Shown in pieces: positions 1 to 10,537 of a stretch of DNA of 64,000 bases (its first letter is position 1; each line of letters starts with the position of its first letter). The notes beneath the pieces were generated by a model. It saw nothing but the letters and a program-made list of their open reading frames with translations, was not told the DNA's origin and searched no databases. This stretch comes from Ceratotherium simum simum (Eukaryota > Chordata > Mammalia > Perissodactyla > Rhinocerotidae): the NCBI RefSeq assembly GCF_000283155.1, contig NW_004454178.1:24031800-24095799 (forward strand), read 5' to 3'. The translations under genes were made by a program, and so were the position numbers.

Positions 1-3
1 ATG

Positions 4-4
<1 letters not shown>

Positions 5-35
<31 letters not shown>
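5..35. repeat. (TG)n microsatellite
   Basis: About fifteen uninterrupted TG units sit at the window edge. Confidence 0.95.
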
Positions 36-36
<1 letters not shown>

Positions 37-37
<1 letters not shown>

Positions 38-250
38 CTGCACATTGCCTTTCACTTATAGTATGTTATAGCTTTCCATGTTCATAAAAGTAAGTCCCCC
101 TCTTTCATTTTACAGCTATATTATATTCCAGGCAATGGATCTGCTGTACTTTATTGAACTGTTTCTCTGTTAATGGGCATTTATGTTGTCTTTGATTTTT
201 TGCCAGTATATAAATAGTGCTTCAATAAACATTCCTGTATTTACATTTGG
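37..250 (-). mobile_element. Old L1-like LINE fragment, antisense
   Basis: The stretch reads like the reverse strand of an ancient L1 3' region: a segment about a low number of molecules being replaced by the familiar run TGGGCATTTATGTTGTCTTTG, then a weak ATAAATAGTGCTTCAATAAAC match. It is strongly diverged, and the subfamily is not assignable by eye. Confidence 0.5.
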
Positions 251-1383
251 GGACTAGTGAATCTTTCGAGAGGAGAAATGTGTGAACCCGTAAAATCATA
301 GAAGTGGAAGAATCTTTTATTCTAAGCCCCGTTTTTTCTTTCCATCAGGAATATTTTATGCAGATGCCTTACAACATAAGTATCCAAATGGGTCTCTCAT
401 TCTTGTGCCTACCTGGTGTGGGCTCTGAGCCCACAGAGTGGCAGGCAAGGGGCAGGTTTGACTAATGTCCGGAAGTTTCTCCTAAGCTCTGGCCCCAAGC
501 CAGCGGGAACGGAATTGCTGGTTCATTCCAGCAGAGGGTGACTGGTCTGAGCGGGACGAGGGAGTCTCCTCCAGGTCCTGGTGGTCATCAGCCTGCCAGC
601 GTAAACAGACCAGCCACACCAGCTGAGCGGCATCACCACATATGCAGGAGCGGGCGGCTCCTTCCCGATTTGCACAGAATGCACTTGGCTCTCTGTGTGC
701 TGGATCCGCTGCTTCTGCTGGAGGGGAGCTGAAATTCCGCAGCAGGGCACTCAGGGAGTTTAAGCGGCCCCGGGGAGTTCATTAGAAGCCTCCCTCACTC
801 CCTCCACACTCAGATTTCGCTCAGAGCTTTGTGGCCAGGCCTTTGGAAACCAGGCGCCTGGGTAGACATTTCTTCATCTGCCTTTGTTCACATCAGGGGC
901 TCTGAGAGTGTCACTTGTTAAAATCCAAGCAGGTGACTTAGGAAGATTCTTTTCTCCAGCAGTGGCCACGCACTCTGAGTGTAATGGCCTTAAATGGACC
1001 GACTCTGCCCACCCTGACCTCCTGGACAGACCCTTGGGTAGCTGGGCCTTCCTTACAGACCACACTTCACATAACATAGCAGACTGTCAAATAATATTCT
1101 CTTTTCTGGAAATAGCCCTTGTTTCTTTCCAAAGCCTAATGCGTGAAAAATACTGACATAACAAAAACTTAAGCTATTGTGTGCCTTTTTCTTCCCTCTT
1201 TAGTTCTCCATTTCAGTTTGCAGAGGATTTGATTACTGCCCTCTTGGTTTAATCTCCTTTCTCTGTGCTTGCCTTCCTTCTCTTGACCACTAGAGCCTTC
1301 TGCAATGGGAGGGGAGGGGCCACCGTGGTCCCCCAGAGGAAGGCGGTGGTCAAGGCGTGGGCCTCTGGCTTCGTCTGCTGGGC

Positions 1384-1425
1384 TGATTGGTGATCCATGA
1401 TTGGTGATTCATGAACGATGAATGG
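1384..1425. repeat. Short tandem repeat of a 14-bp CCAAT-bearing unit
   Basis: TGATTGGTGATCCA (1384-1397) is followed directly by TGATTGGTGATTCA (1398-1411), then by a degraded third copy (1412-1425). The first two copies each carry an inverted CCAAT box (ATTGG). The location is inside ACKR3 intron 1. Confidence 0.8.
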
Positions 1426-1474
1426 CGGGGCCAGCTGACTTTCACGCTCCAGCAGGGAGCCTCCCAGCCTCTGC

Positions 1475-1549
1475 CCTCCCCTTCAGCTCCTGCTGGAAGA
1501 TTCCCACTGTGCCGCTTGGGAGGGAGGGGAGGGGCAGCTGAAGGGGAGG
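1475..1549. other. 14-bp inverted repeat enclosing a G-quadruplex motif
   Basis: CCTCCCCTTCAGCT (1475-1488) is the exact reverse complement of AGCTGAAGGGGAGG (1536-1549), with a 47-bp loop. The loop ends with GGGAGGGAGGGGAGGGG (1518-1534), a canonical four-tract G-quadruplex sequence. Another G-run lies at 1307-1319. Confidence 0.8.
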
Positions 1550-3149
1550 TGTACCAGGCTCATAAATGATGTTTCTGGCTCAGAGGATCAGTGATCTCTA
1601 AATCAGGTTTTCATTGCCCAGATGGCAGAGGCAGAAACCAAAGGACTGGAGTGGGTCTCAGAGCCCTTTCCCCGCTCATCTCAGGCTCTGGGAATACCAA
1701 AGGCCCGCAGCCACCCCAGGGCTGTGAATGTGACAGTCTGTTGTGCAGGAGAGGTGAGGGGCCTAGAATGATACATTTGCCTGGTGATTTCGTAGAGGCC
1801 CGGGGCATGAAAGGCAGCGTCTTCTCATTGTATACCCTTGCCCCCTGCGTGGGCCAACTGTCCACACTGAACAGCGCCCCGCCACCCGTGCGCCGGAGAG
1901 CACAGAGGCCCAAGCAAGCGGATGTCTCCTTGGGGTGAAGAAAGTGGGGCGGGGCTTGGGATCCAAGTCAGGTCAATGAAGGCTGGAGGTTGTTCCTTCC
2001 TTTCTGGGGCCCCTGTGAATGGCCCAAACCCCAGGATTTATGGTCGTTTCTGCGGAGACCTTGAGGGCTGTGCCAGTGTGGGCAGAGGAAGAGCCTCAGC
2101 CAGGCGCCAGCCGAGCGGCTCTCTGGTCCCCAGCCCCAGCCCACCTCTGCCCAGCTGTGGGGCTGTGGCTTGTCCTCCGGCCGAGCTTCTCCACTCTGCA
2201 GGGACTCTGGGGTCAGATGAGGTCATGGGGTGAAAGCACTTTACGAACTAAGCCACACTGCGAATGTGTTTCATTTAATGGAAATGGGAAAAAAAGGGTC
2301 ACCACATTAGAACTATGCAGGAGAGCAAAGCCAAATTCCTTGTTTTGCTCCCTTCTGGGATCAGGGATGCAGAGCGGAGGGTCAGCTCCAGGCTGGTTAG
2401 CAGCCTCGGGAGAGGTGGCGACAGTAGCTTCAAGGCCGGGTCTGGGGCTGGCTTCCTGCTCTGAGGCCAGTTCAGTGGGTCATAGGGCCCTGGCTCCTCA
2501 AAGGCGTCCTCTGTTGCCCAGTGTGCCCATGTCCTTTCGAGGTCCTTGAGCTGCATCTTAGGATAGGGCGTTCCAAAATCTCTTAATGTGGAGACTTTGT
2601 CTGTCCTAAACTTGATCTCGCTGAGTCTCCACTGGCGCCCTCCTGTGCTTGTGTGTTGGGTCTTGCAACAAGTCAGTGGTTGCAGGGCCCAAGGGTCCAC
2701 CTGGTGGGGTGGCTCCGAGGACCACTAGGCTTCCTGGTTGTGAGGCCGATGACTTCCACCTCCTCATGGGAGGTCCAGCCCTCTCCATCAGCAGCAGGGG
2801 ACATTGAGGCCCAGTTAGGTCACTGGGACGTGAACCAACAGCCACTTAGAGCCACAGAGAGCTGCCCAGAGGCCTGCAGGCGGCCTCCCTTAGCTGGGGT
2901 TCCGGAGTCGGTTGTCTGCTGTGAGTTTTGAGGCTAAGGGATGGTCCTGGGAGGCAGCAGAATGTCTCATTTCTCAGGGATTCTGTTCACTTATCCTGAA
3001 GCCACGGTGTCAAACTGCCCGACTTTGTGTTAGCGCCTGCATCTCCCTCCACGGCGGGGACATTGATTACTTTGTCAGTAAGAATCGGTTTCAAAGGTGG
3101 AGCAGAATTAAGCGAGGGTGTGCTTTTTGCTAAAGGAAGGGGAGGGCGG

Positions 3150-3325
3150 GATGGAGTTTATTGAGCATCTGCTTTGTGTGAGATTCTGTGTGAGGCTCTT
3201 TAATTCTTAGATCACTCTGTGAGACAGGTGCTGGTGTCCAGAGACGGCAGCCGGGGACGGGTTAACTAGTCTCAAGTCAAACGCTAGTGAGTGAGGAGTC
3301 AGGATTCCAACCCAGGAAGGTCTCA
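3150..3325 (-). mobile_element. MIR SINE, antisense
   Basis: The order of landmarks is that of a reverse-strand MIR: TTTATTGAGCATCTGCTTTG, a region like TTTAATTCTTAGATCACTCTG, an eroded GAGACGG..GG tract, then GAGTCAGGATTCCAACCCAGG-like sequence at the right end. It is old and eutherian-wide. Confidence 0.7.
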
Positions 3326-4629
3326 TATCGGGATGGGTGTTTTCCCAGCCATGTCTATTCACACCATTAGCATAGCCACCTGGGCACTGACCCACCGGCC
3401 CCCGCCCTCCATCCTCCAGGGAGTTCTCATATGTGACCTGGAGTCCACTTTAAATGAGCTTGGCCATTAAGCTTGACTTGCAGTCAGTCATTACCTGTGA
3501 TAGGTGAGACAGAAGAACAAACATCTTACTATATGAGATCACTCTCAGCTGGGCAGCCTTGGGCCCATTATTTTCATTTTCACCTCCCCCTTCCCATCGC
3601 CATGCTGCTGACCCAGGGCTGTGTCATGGAGGGATTTTAGGGCTCTCAAGTGGACAGGTCAACGGGAGAAGACAGCCCCTGGCAGCTCTTGCGGCTCGTG
3701 TATTTGTGGAGAAATCATTTCCAGGCACAGTGACACCTTGGGGTGTCTCTGTGACTCCTTGGGTGTTAAAATGGTGACAGTTCAGAGTGTTGGCCTCACA
3801 TCAGGTCAGCAGGGAAGACAGTTGAGAAGATGTTCAGCCCCTCCAGAAATGCAGCAGGTGGTGATTTCATCTTTGGGTCTTGGCACAAGCTGCTCTTGAA
3901 GCGGTTGGACAAATAAAGGATGGAAAAGAGGCGATGGCCCAGAGCTTTAGACAGCTGGTGGCCGCCCTTAGTTGAAAATCACATGGCAAACACAGAGTTG
4001 GCGGGTTTGGGGTGCAGTCATGCTGCGGGGCGTTCCACACGCGGACCACATTCCCAGTGGTCTTCACGATTGCAAACCGGAGGCGGCCTAAGACCCAGGT
4101 TTACACACACATTTTGCAGAAAGATGAAAAGCACTGAGTCACATTTCTGATGCAAATTTGGAAGAGAATCTGAAACACTCTCATTAAGACACCAGAGCAG
4201 GACACTTGTAGTACAGCAGTGCCAGGAACAGAGCCACTCCGCATTCTTTGGGGACGTAGGTAAAATGGCTCCACTGTCCCCGCTGAGAACCAGCCGGCCA
4301 TCCGTGTCGCCATGGCTGCGGCTCGGCTGCCTGACATTTCTCTGGCTCCCAAACACTGTTGATTTCACACCCTGGGCACCTCCAGGCTGGCGATGTCTTG
4401 AGAACACAGCCATCAAAGACGGAGAAGCAAACCCTGTTTCTCTCTTTGAACACCACATGGATTTGGATTCTGCGTATGTTTTACTTGGTTTTGCAGAGTT
4501 CTGTTATGGTTGTTTTCATTTCTCCTTTCTTTGCAAAGACACCACAAAGCTAAGGCAAAACAGCTGAGCATCTCGGGGTGCTGGAAAAGCACTTTGATGG
4601 AAACTTGAATGTTTTCTAATGAAGCCATT

Positions 4630-4665
4630 TTCTTCCTCCGTCATTTTTGTCTGCTTTTCCTGTAG
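4630..4665 (+). other. ACKR3: Splice acceptor of ACKR3 intron 1
   Basis: The sequence is a long T/C tract interrupted by few purines, then CCTGTAG with AG at 4664-4665, 27 nt before the start codon. It is the only acceptor close to the start codon that gives a short ATG-free leader. It supports starting translation at 4692 rather than at any upstream in-frame codon. Confidence 0.85.
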
Positions 4666-4691
4666 GTCATTTGATCACTGCCCTCAGCACC

Positions 4692-5780
4692 ATGGATTTG
4701 CATCTCTTTGACTACTCAGAACCAGCGAACTTCTCTGACATCAGCTGGCCATGCAACAGCAGCGACTGCATCGGCGTCGACATGGTGCTGTGTCCCAACA
4801 TGCCCCACAAGAGCATTCTGCTGTACACGCTCTCCTTTATTTACATTTTCATCTTCGTGATCGGCATGATCGCCAACTCCGTGGTGGTCTGGGTGAACAT
4901 CCAGGCCAAGACCACAGGCTACGACACGCACTGCTACATTTTAAACCTGGCCATTGCTGACCTGTGGGTGGTGGTCACCATCCCAGTCTGGGTGGTCAGC
5001 CTCGTGCAGCATAACCAGTGGCCCATGGGAGAGCTCACGTGCAAGATCACTCACCTCATCTTCTCAATCAACCTCTTCGGCAGCATCTTCTTCCTCACGT
5101 GCATGAGTGTGGACCGCTACCTCTCCATCACCTACTTCACCAACACCTCGAGCCGCAGGAAGAAGATGGCTCGCCGTGTGGTCTGTGTGCTGGTGTGGCT
5201 GCTGGCCTTCTGCGTGTCCCTGCCTGACACCTACTACCTGAAGACCGTCACGTCGGCTTCCAACAATGAGACCTACTGCCGGTCCGTCTACCCCGAGCAC
5301 AGCGTCAAGGAGTGGCTGATCAGCATGGAGCTGGTCTCTGTCATCTTGGGCTTCGCCATTCCTTTCTCCATCATTGCCGTCTTCTACTTCCTGCTTGCCC
5401 GAGCCATCTCCGCATCCAACGACCAAGAGAAGCACAGCAGCCGCAAAATCATCTTCTCCTACGTGGTGGTCTTCCTGGTTTGCTGGCTCCCTTACCATGT
5501 CGTGGTGCTCCTGGACATCTTCTCCATCCTCCACTACATCCCCTTCACCTGTCAGCTGGAGAACTTCCTCTTCACGGCCCTGCACGTCACCCAGTGCCTG
5601 TCTCTCGTGCACTGCTGTGTCAACCCCGTGCTTTATAGCTTCATCAACCGCAACTACAGATACGAGCTGATGAAGGCCTTCATTTTTAAGTACTCGGCCA
5701 AAACAGGGCTCACCAAGCTCATCGATGCCTCCAGAGTGTCGGAAACAGAGTACTCCGCTCTGGAGCAGAACACCAAATGA
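4692..5780 (+). CDS. ACKR3: Atypical chemokine receptor 3 (CXCR7/RDC1), complete coding sequence
   Basis: This seven-transmembrane receptor binds CXCL12 and CXCL11 at the plasma membrane and in endosomes. It signals mainly through GRK/beta-arrestin and scavenges chemokine rather than activating G proteins (family knowledge). The frame encodes 362 residues, the same length as human ACKR3. The N-terminus has sequons at N13 and N22 and cysteines C21, C26 and C34. Approximate helices are TM1 45-70, TM2 82-104 with D90 in NLAIADLW, TM3 118-140 ending in the ACKR3-type DRYLSIT (D141-T147), TM4 161-182, TM5 213-236, TM6 252-275 with CWLP, and TM7 296-319 with NPVLY. Ligand-contact acids D179 and D275 are present. 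The tail ends ETEYSALEQNTK. The ATG at 4692 has A at -3 and G at +4. The frame stays open upstream only by reading back through the splice acceptor, so I start at 4692. Compared with human, N39 is H and S360 is N. Confidence 0.98.
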   Translation: MDLHLFDYSEPANFSDISWPCNSSDCIGVDMVLCPNMPHKSILLYTLSFIYIFIFVIGMIANSVVVWVNIQAKTTGYDTHCYILNLAIADLWVVVTIPVWVVSLVQHNQWPMGELTCKITHLIFSINLFGSIFFLTCMSVDRYLSITYFTNTSSRRKKMARRVVCVLVWLLAFCVSLPDTYYLKTVTSASNNETYCRSVYPEHSVKEWLISMELVSVILGFAIPFSIIAVFYFLLARAISASNDQEKHSSRKIIFSYVVVFLVCWLPYHVVVLLDIFSILHYIPFTCQLENFLFTALHVTQCLSLVHCCVNPVLYSFINRNYRYELMKAFIFKYSAKTGLTKLIDASRVSETEYSALEQNTK

Positions 5781-6261
5781 TGCGCTCTGCAGGGTCTCCG
5801 GACATGTGACCAGGGCACTGGGCTACATTGTTTTCAACAGTACAGCAAGGTGGTTTCGGGGCTTGATGCCTGAGTAGCGTGAAGAAGGGAACGGGCATCA
5901 CTGTGCATCTGTTCTCCCTTTCTCATGCCAATGTGGCTGTCGCGTGGCTTGGCGTTCTGATGGTTTTGCATCACCACCAGGATTACCTGTCAAAGCCAGC
6001 CTCGGGACAGGCTAGCCTGCACTTCTGTAAAATAGGACTTTCTGTGTTCCCTGAAGGTTTTATATGGTGATTTGTATTTAAATTTTAAGACTTTATTTTC
6101 TCACTCTTGGTGTACCTTATAAATGTATTTGAAAGTTTAAATATATTTTAAATATCTTATGGGAGGTATAATGCTGACATATATTCAGAGTGTTGTAGTT
6201 TTAAGATTAGGTGGACTTTGGTGTTGACTAAGGATGACATTAATTGTTAGCTGTTCTGAAA

Positions 6262-6301
6262 TTATATATATATATATAAATATATAAATATATAAATATA
6301 T
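6262..6301. repeat. AT-rich simple repeat in the ACKR3 3' UTR
   Basis: An (AT)n run passes into three copies of an AATATAT-type unit. It lies inside the 3' UTR, so its length may vary between individuals without changing the protein. Confidence 0.9.
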
Positions 6302-6512
6302 GCCAGTTTTGGCCAAATGTTTTATTTACGATAGTTTTATATCTGTGTGGTGCTCTGTGCCAGCCTGGGAAGTGGACCGAAACTGCTGTGTAATGCAGTT
6401 GGTGACAGGAATAGTGTTGTAAAGTTACATTTAAAAAACGAAACGAGGCAAAGCTGTTCCAGGCTGTGACACCGTGCAGCACGAACAGTCGTATTTGTAA
6501 GTTATTTTTTTT

Positions 6513-6518
6513 AATAAA
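6513..6518 (+). other. ACKR3: Polyadenylation signal AATAAA for ACKR3
   Basis: A canonical AATAAA is followed by a T-rich run at 6520-6532 and a G/T-containing stretch after 6546. It is the first canonical signal after the stop codon, 733 nt downstream of it. A second AATAAA at 6629-6634 could serve as a weaker distal site. Confidence 0.8.
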
Positions 6519-6639
6519 GATCTTTTTTTTTCCCCCTAAAAAAAGCATGTGAGTCTCAGTTTTAATTGCATGTTTGGCATTTAGGTGGCATGGATGATAA
6601 TAGTGTACAAATATATACAGGTCAACCTAATAAATATGT

Positions 6640-9600
6640 TTAAAGAGAGAGAGTATGACCATCAACCCCAAACCCAATGGGTTAACCAGGATGCAATGAT
6701 ATAAAAGGAAACACATTTGAGTGCATTGAGTGTTTTGGGGTTTTAAAAAAATTTTCACAACGATGTTTTTGAGGGAAAGGGAATGGTTGATATGCAGCTT
6801 CGAAGACAAAGTTGGTGCAGGAAGTTCCTGCCTGCTGTTGGCCTGGAGGGTTCAGAGCCCGGGACTCATGTCCTCATATGTGCCCCCACTATGTGCCACG
6901 TATCATAGCCCCTTGAACCTTCTCTGCTAATGTTCTGTGGTTTAAGTCCTGCTTTCCCTGTCTCTGTACATGGCAAACTCTTCATTTAAGAGAGAACCCG
7001 TCAATCACCCTCTTCCTGAGGCCCTGCAATGAGTGAATTCCTGACTTGTGCATTGCCAAATAAACCTGCTTTACAGGCAGTTTGATAGAGCACTCTCAGA
7101 ACGGCTGAGGCCGCCATGCACTCACCAACTCTAGGTGGGGCCACAAGAATGGCGGGGACGTCAGCAGGCAGGTCCGTCTGGGCAGGAGCTCAGAGGAGGG
7201 CCTGGCTGTCCTCACCCCCTCTACCTCTGATGGGACCGATTTGCACAGAGAGCTATTTGCCAACGCAAAGGTGGGCCCAGACCAGGAGCTCCGGTCTCAC
7301 CTGCGAGTTTGGGGGCTGCTACCGTATAGGAAAGCATCCCATACATGTCACCTCACCCATAGATTCGTAGAGAACGGCCCCCAGCAGCCCCTGGGGCCAT
7401 GAACCGAGCCTGCTACAGGAGGGCTCCTACTTCCTGCGAAGGACTTGATGGCTGAGAGTTTTGAAACCAGGGTTATAAGTTACCCTAAATATCTACTTGA
7501 TACACATATATGTTCTCAGGTGCGCAGGTAACTTGCTTTGTTCCAGATAGGACTCAGGTTGGATAACAGTAATGCAGATAGTAGGATAATAGCCTAACCA
7601 TAATCGAAGATGCCCAGGTCAAGGACAAGAAGGGTAGAATGGCAAAGTGAAGTCAGGAAATTATGACCCAAATACGTGTTCCTGACAAGCTTACTCTGAG
7701 CTTTCCAGCGGTTTAAATTCAGACAAGTGTGCTCACCAAGTAGTAAATTCAAGGTGGGGGCTTACGTTGCATCCACAAGCTCAGCTGTGCAATAGGTGTA
7801 GCATAAAAAATAATTTAATTTACTTTCTATTTTGAGGCCCCATCTCAGTCAATTCAAAGATGCCCCTCCACCCCCACCCCTGCCGGCCTCTGCTGAGATG
7901 TCCACTGTCTGTCCTGGTCCTCGTGCAGGTCTTCTTCTGTCACCCCTATTCCAGGGTCTCTTTCTGTTGTTCCATACCATGCTGGACCACGGGGTACTCG
8001 GGTACCCAGTGACTGCTCTGGTCCTTTTCTGCCTTCCTCCTCCTCTGTCGCCCATGAGAATCACCCAGCTGCTTCCTCCTGCACTGATGCAGAGACAGGG
8101 AGGGTAGACGCTGAACTGGATCTAGATGCACCATGCGGATTTCCCACCTCCCCGCAGGGCCCAGGTCCTGGTGCCCTCAGACCTCTGCGGGGTGGCCGGG
8201 GTGCAGGCTCCATCTTGGGGGTGCTCCAGTGACTAAGCTCTCTCTGCCCCTTCTAGAAAACCCCTTCTTTGCCCTGTCTGGGGCTGGAAGACTTGTTTTG
8301 ATTAATCCCCAGTTATCCAGATTCAAAAGCCTTTCCTTTGCTCTCTGGCTGTAACATCCTTCCTGGGAGCAATGGTGCTGGACCGTGGAGCTGCAGGTGG
8401 GATGACAGAGGCACAGCTCAAGGGTACAGAACCTCCAAGAGGGGATCATCAGTTAATACTAAAGAAAATTCTATCTCACCCTTGCGGATGTGGACATGGA
8501 GTGGGCAGAAGGAGCTGGGTTTGGCATATGAGATGGGTGTTGGGAGGATGAAGGGCCAGGCAGAAACCCCCGGCCCTCCTCCAAGGCAGAGGCAAGAGAG
8601 CCTGAAGTTCTGCCATTTGAGGCTCATTCTTTTGGCATCCTTTTTGGTGGAAAGATCTTTGGAAATGCCGGCCTTGTGAGATAGTAATAAAGCTGTTAGT
8701 GATTTAGCAAACTATGGCATTCGGACCCCAGAAAGGATGTGTGGAACTCCGGCATAGGAGGGGACCTAGAATGGGGAGAAAAGCAGCCATCGCTTCCATG
8801 ATGGCCCTGCCTGGAGCCCCCACTCCACCCCGGAGAGAGGGGAGAGCTTTCTGCTCCACTCCTCCCATCTGACCCCGCTCCAAGGGTGCGGTGGGCCACC
8901 GCAGACCACCACCAGAGGTCCCGATGGCAGCCTGTTGTCAGTGAGTCTGTAGGAAATGCTTTCCATTCGTTCAACATGTAAACAACCTACTTTATTTATA
9001 TTCTGGGCTCCCCACAAGTGAAGAAGAAAAGTAATGCCACTGAAAATGCCAGATGTGAAATCCTTGGGCATATGTAAAAGAATAATCTAGCCTCCGGGTA
9101 ATGGACATTTGTGTTCAGATCTCTGACCGAGCAGCAGGAAATTTTAAATCACCTGCAGCTGACTGTTTCTCGTGGTCTCCCCAGGAGGCTGCTGCCCGGA
9201 GGGGATATGGCCCATTTTATTGGGAATGTGGAAATTCTGCCTTTGCTGGGCTTCTCCTCCAAGGACACTGGCTATGAATCATGGGTCCAGGAGACTTCCC
9301 ATCTAAGCTGATCCTGGTATCTCAGAACTTGGGGACACATGGGGAGCTGTGAATATGCACCGAATCGGGAGAGTGGGATGACTGATGAACGTGGGAAAGT
9401 CCCCAAAGTTCCCTCCTGCAGGTACAGGCTTTGCTCCTAAACTTGAGGGATGTCTCTGCATGGAAACATGCTGCCGAGATATCAGTCCTTCCAGGGCAAT
9501 GGTTTCAGTGAGCTAAATGCTTGAAAAGATCTCCCCAGTTTATAAAACACTTCGTCTCCCTTTCCCCCTAGTCCTGGACCTCCCAAGGAAAGCTCCTTTA

Positions 9601-9990
9601 CATCCTTGACAGTGCACATACATGCAGCATCTGCCAGGATCCTAAAATCTTGATACCATGACATTTAATAGGGAACCATGATAGTTTGGGTAAGGTATGA
9701 TAGGAAACTAAATTACTTATTATTGGAAATTTGTATTTGTAGTGATTTTTTTTTCCACTTTCTGGGCAGCTGATGGCCTCACTCTTCTGTAAAATTCTAG
9801 CAGAGTTCACTTACCCAGTGCCAGTTCTTCTGCACTCACACACATGTGCACAATGTGGATTCGTTACCGTCTGTGACAACTAACACGCGTGTCATGGACA
9901 CGGTTTCCTCGGTCACATCTAGGATGGTTCTAGCCAGTGTCTGGGTCACAGTGTTGAGGTCCACTTTCTAGAATGCAGGGGCCTCTGCCA
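6640..9990. other. Unassigned sequence downstream of ACKR3
   Basis: No gene or confidently named repeat was found. Local features include a second AATAAA just to the left (6629-6634) and C/T-rich stretches around 7860-8060 that may be remnants of L2. The open frames are short and have no domain signature. Confidence 0.5.
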
Positions 9991-10019
9991 GAGGTGGGGG
10001 CAGCCCAGTGTGCGGCCCA

Positions 10020-10190
10020 AAGAGCTGTCACTATTAATGTCCTGGGGAAGCTTTACAAAACCTCAGTCTCCTCATTTATAAAGTCGGATGATAATAGTAC
10101 CTGCTTCCCCGGGTTCCTGTGCTCATCCAATTCCACAGTCCCTACAAAGTGCTCGTCAGGGTGCCTGGGCACTCACAGTATGTGCTCAGG
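10020..10190 (+). mobile_element. MIR SINE, sense
   Basis: It shows CTCAGTCTCCTCATTTATAA, then GATGATAATAGTACCTGC, then GTGCCTGGGCACTCACAGTA, the ordered landmarks of the MIR right half. The left half is lost or unrecognisable. Confidence 0.75.
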
Positions 10191-10328
10191 TATAGTGGTC
10201 GTCCAGTCTGCAGCCTTTGGGCTCAGTCTGCATTCTTCTTTGCAAGAAACAATGCATTCCAGAGAAATATGGCGAGAGAATATCTGTCCGTAGGCAGTGG
10301 CCAAAGAGAGAGGCACAGCTGCCTCAGA

Positions 10329-10537
10329 CAATGGTTCTCAACTGAGGGGGCGATTTTGTCCCCCAGGGGACCTTTGGCATGTCTGGAGACATTTTTGTTG
10401 CCTCAAGTAGGGGTGGGGGTGCTACTAGCATCTAGCGGGTAGTGGCCAGGGATGCTGCTGAACATCCTGTAGTGTACAGGGTGGCCCCATGACAAAGAAT
10501 CACTTGGCCCCCAATGTCAATAGAGCTGGGTCTGAGA
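10329..10537 (+). mobile_element. MER5A-type hAT-Charlie MITE
   Basis: It begins CAATGGTTCTCAACTGAGG and continues with TTTGGCATGTCTGGAGACAT, GGTGCTACTAGCATCTAGCG, GGCCAGGGATGCTGCTGAAC and AATGTCAATAGAGCTG, all in MER5A order. The terminal inverted repeat at the right end is eroded, so no 8-bp target duplication could be confirmed. Confidence 0.9.

Larger units (their letters stand above)
1..4663 (+). other. ACKR3: 3' part of ACKR3 intron 1
   Basis: Everything left of the splice acceptor should be intron. The human intron is roughly 10 kb, so the first exon and promoter should lie off the left edge. Within this part I recognise a (TG)n run, an old L1 fragment, a GC-richer block with a G-quadruplex motif and CCAAT-type repeats (1300-1550), and a minus-strand MIR near 3150-3325. 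The remainder (about 260-1300, 1550-3150 and 3330-4630) is unassigned single-copy DNA. Open frames here, up to 176 codons, show no recognisable protein. Confidence 0.75.
4666..6540 (+). other. ACKR3: ACKR3 terminal exon 2 (5' UTR tail, CDS, 3' UTR)
   Basis: A pyrimidine-rich tract at about 4630-4663 followed by TGTAG places a splice acceptor with AG at 4664-4665. The exon begins GTCATTTGATCACTG, closely resembling the human ACKR3 exon 2 start as I remember it. It holds 26 nt of 5' UTR with no ATG, the intact coding sequence, and a 3' UTR of about 755 nt. The known gene has two main exons with all coding sequence in the second. The cleavage site is estimated 15-30 nt after the AATAAA at 6513-6518, so the right edge is approximate. 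Confidence 0.85.
5781..6540 (+). other. ACKR3: ACKR3 3' UTR, AT-rich
   Basis: Base composition shifts sharply from the GC-rich coding sequence to AT-rich DNA after about 6060. AUUUA pentamers occur at 6076-6080 and 6324-6328, and a TA/TAAA low-complexity tract lies at 6262-6301. These are plausible mRNA-stability determinants, which is inference. I recognise no repeat element other than the AT tract. Confidence 0.8.

Noticed and set aside
1860..1930. Possible CpG-rich ACKR3 first exon in the window
   Set aside because: CpG density is low, no clear donor pairs with the exon 2 acceptor, and the known intron is longer than the available 4.66 kb.
2019..2549. Open frame of 176 codons in intron 1
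   Set aside because: No domain, no splice or Kozak support, and a GC-rich region where stops are rare.
4647..4691. Fifteen-residue N-terminal extension of ACKR3 starting at a TTG
   Set aside because: It begins with a non-ATG codon and reads through the intron's polypyrimidine tract and acceptor at 4664-4665. The ATG at 4692 gives the known 362-residue length.
4684..4697. REST/NRSF half-site TCAGCACCATGGAT
   Set aside because: Only the left half matches, and it coincides with the start codon and its leader, where human sequence (from memory) differs.
5064..5612. Open frame of 182 codons on the minus strand
   Set aside because: It is the antisense shadow of ACKR3, low in hydrophobic residues and with no known domain.
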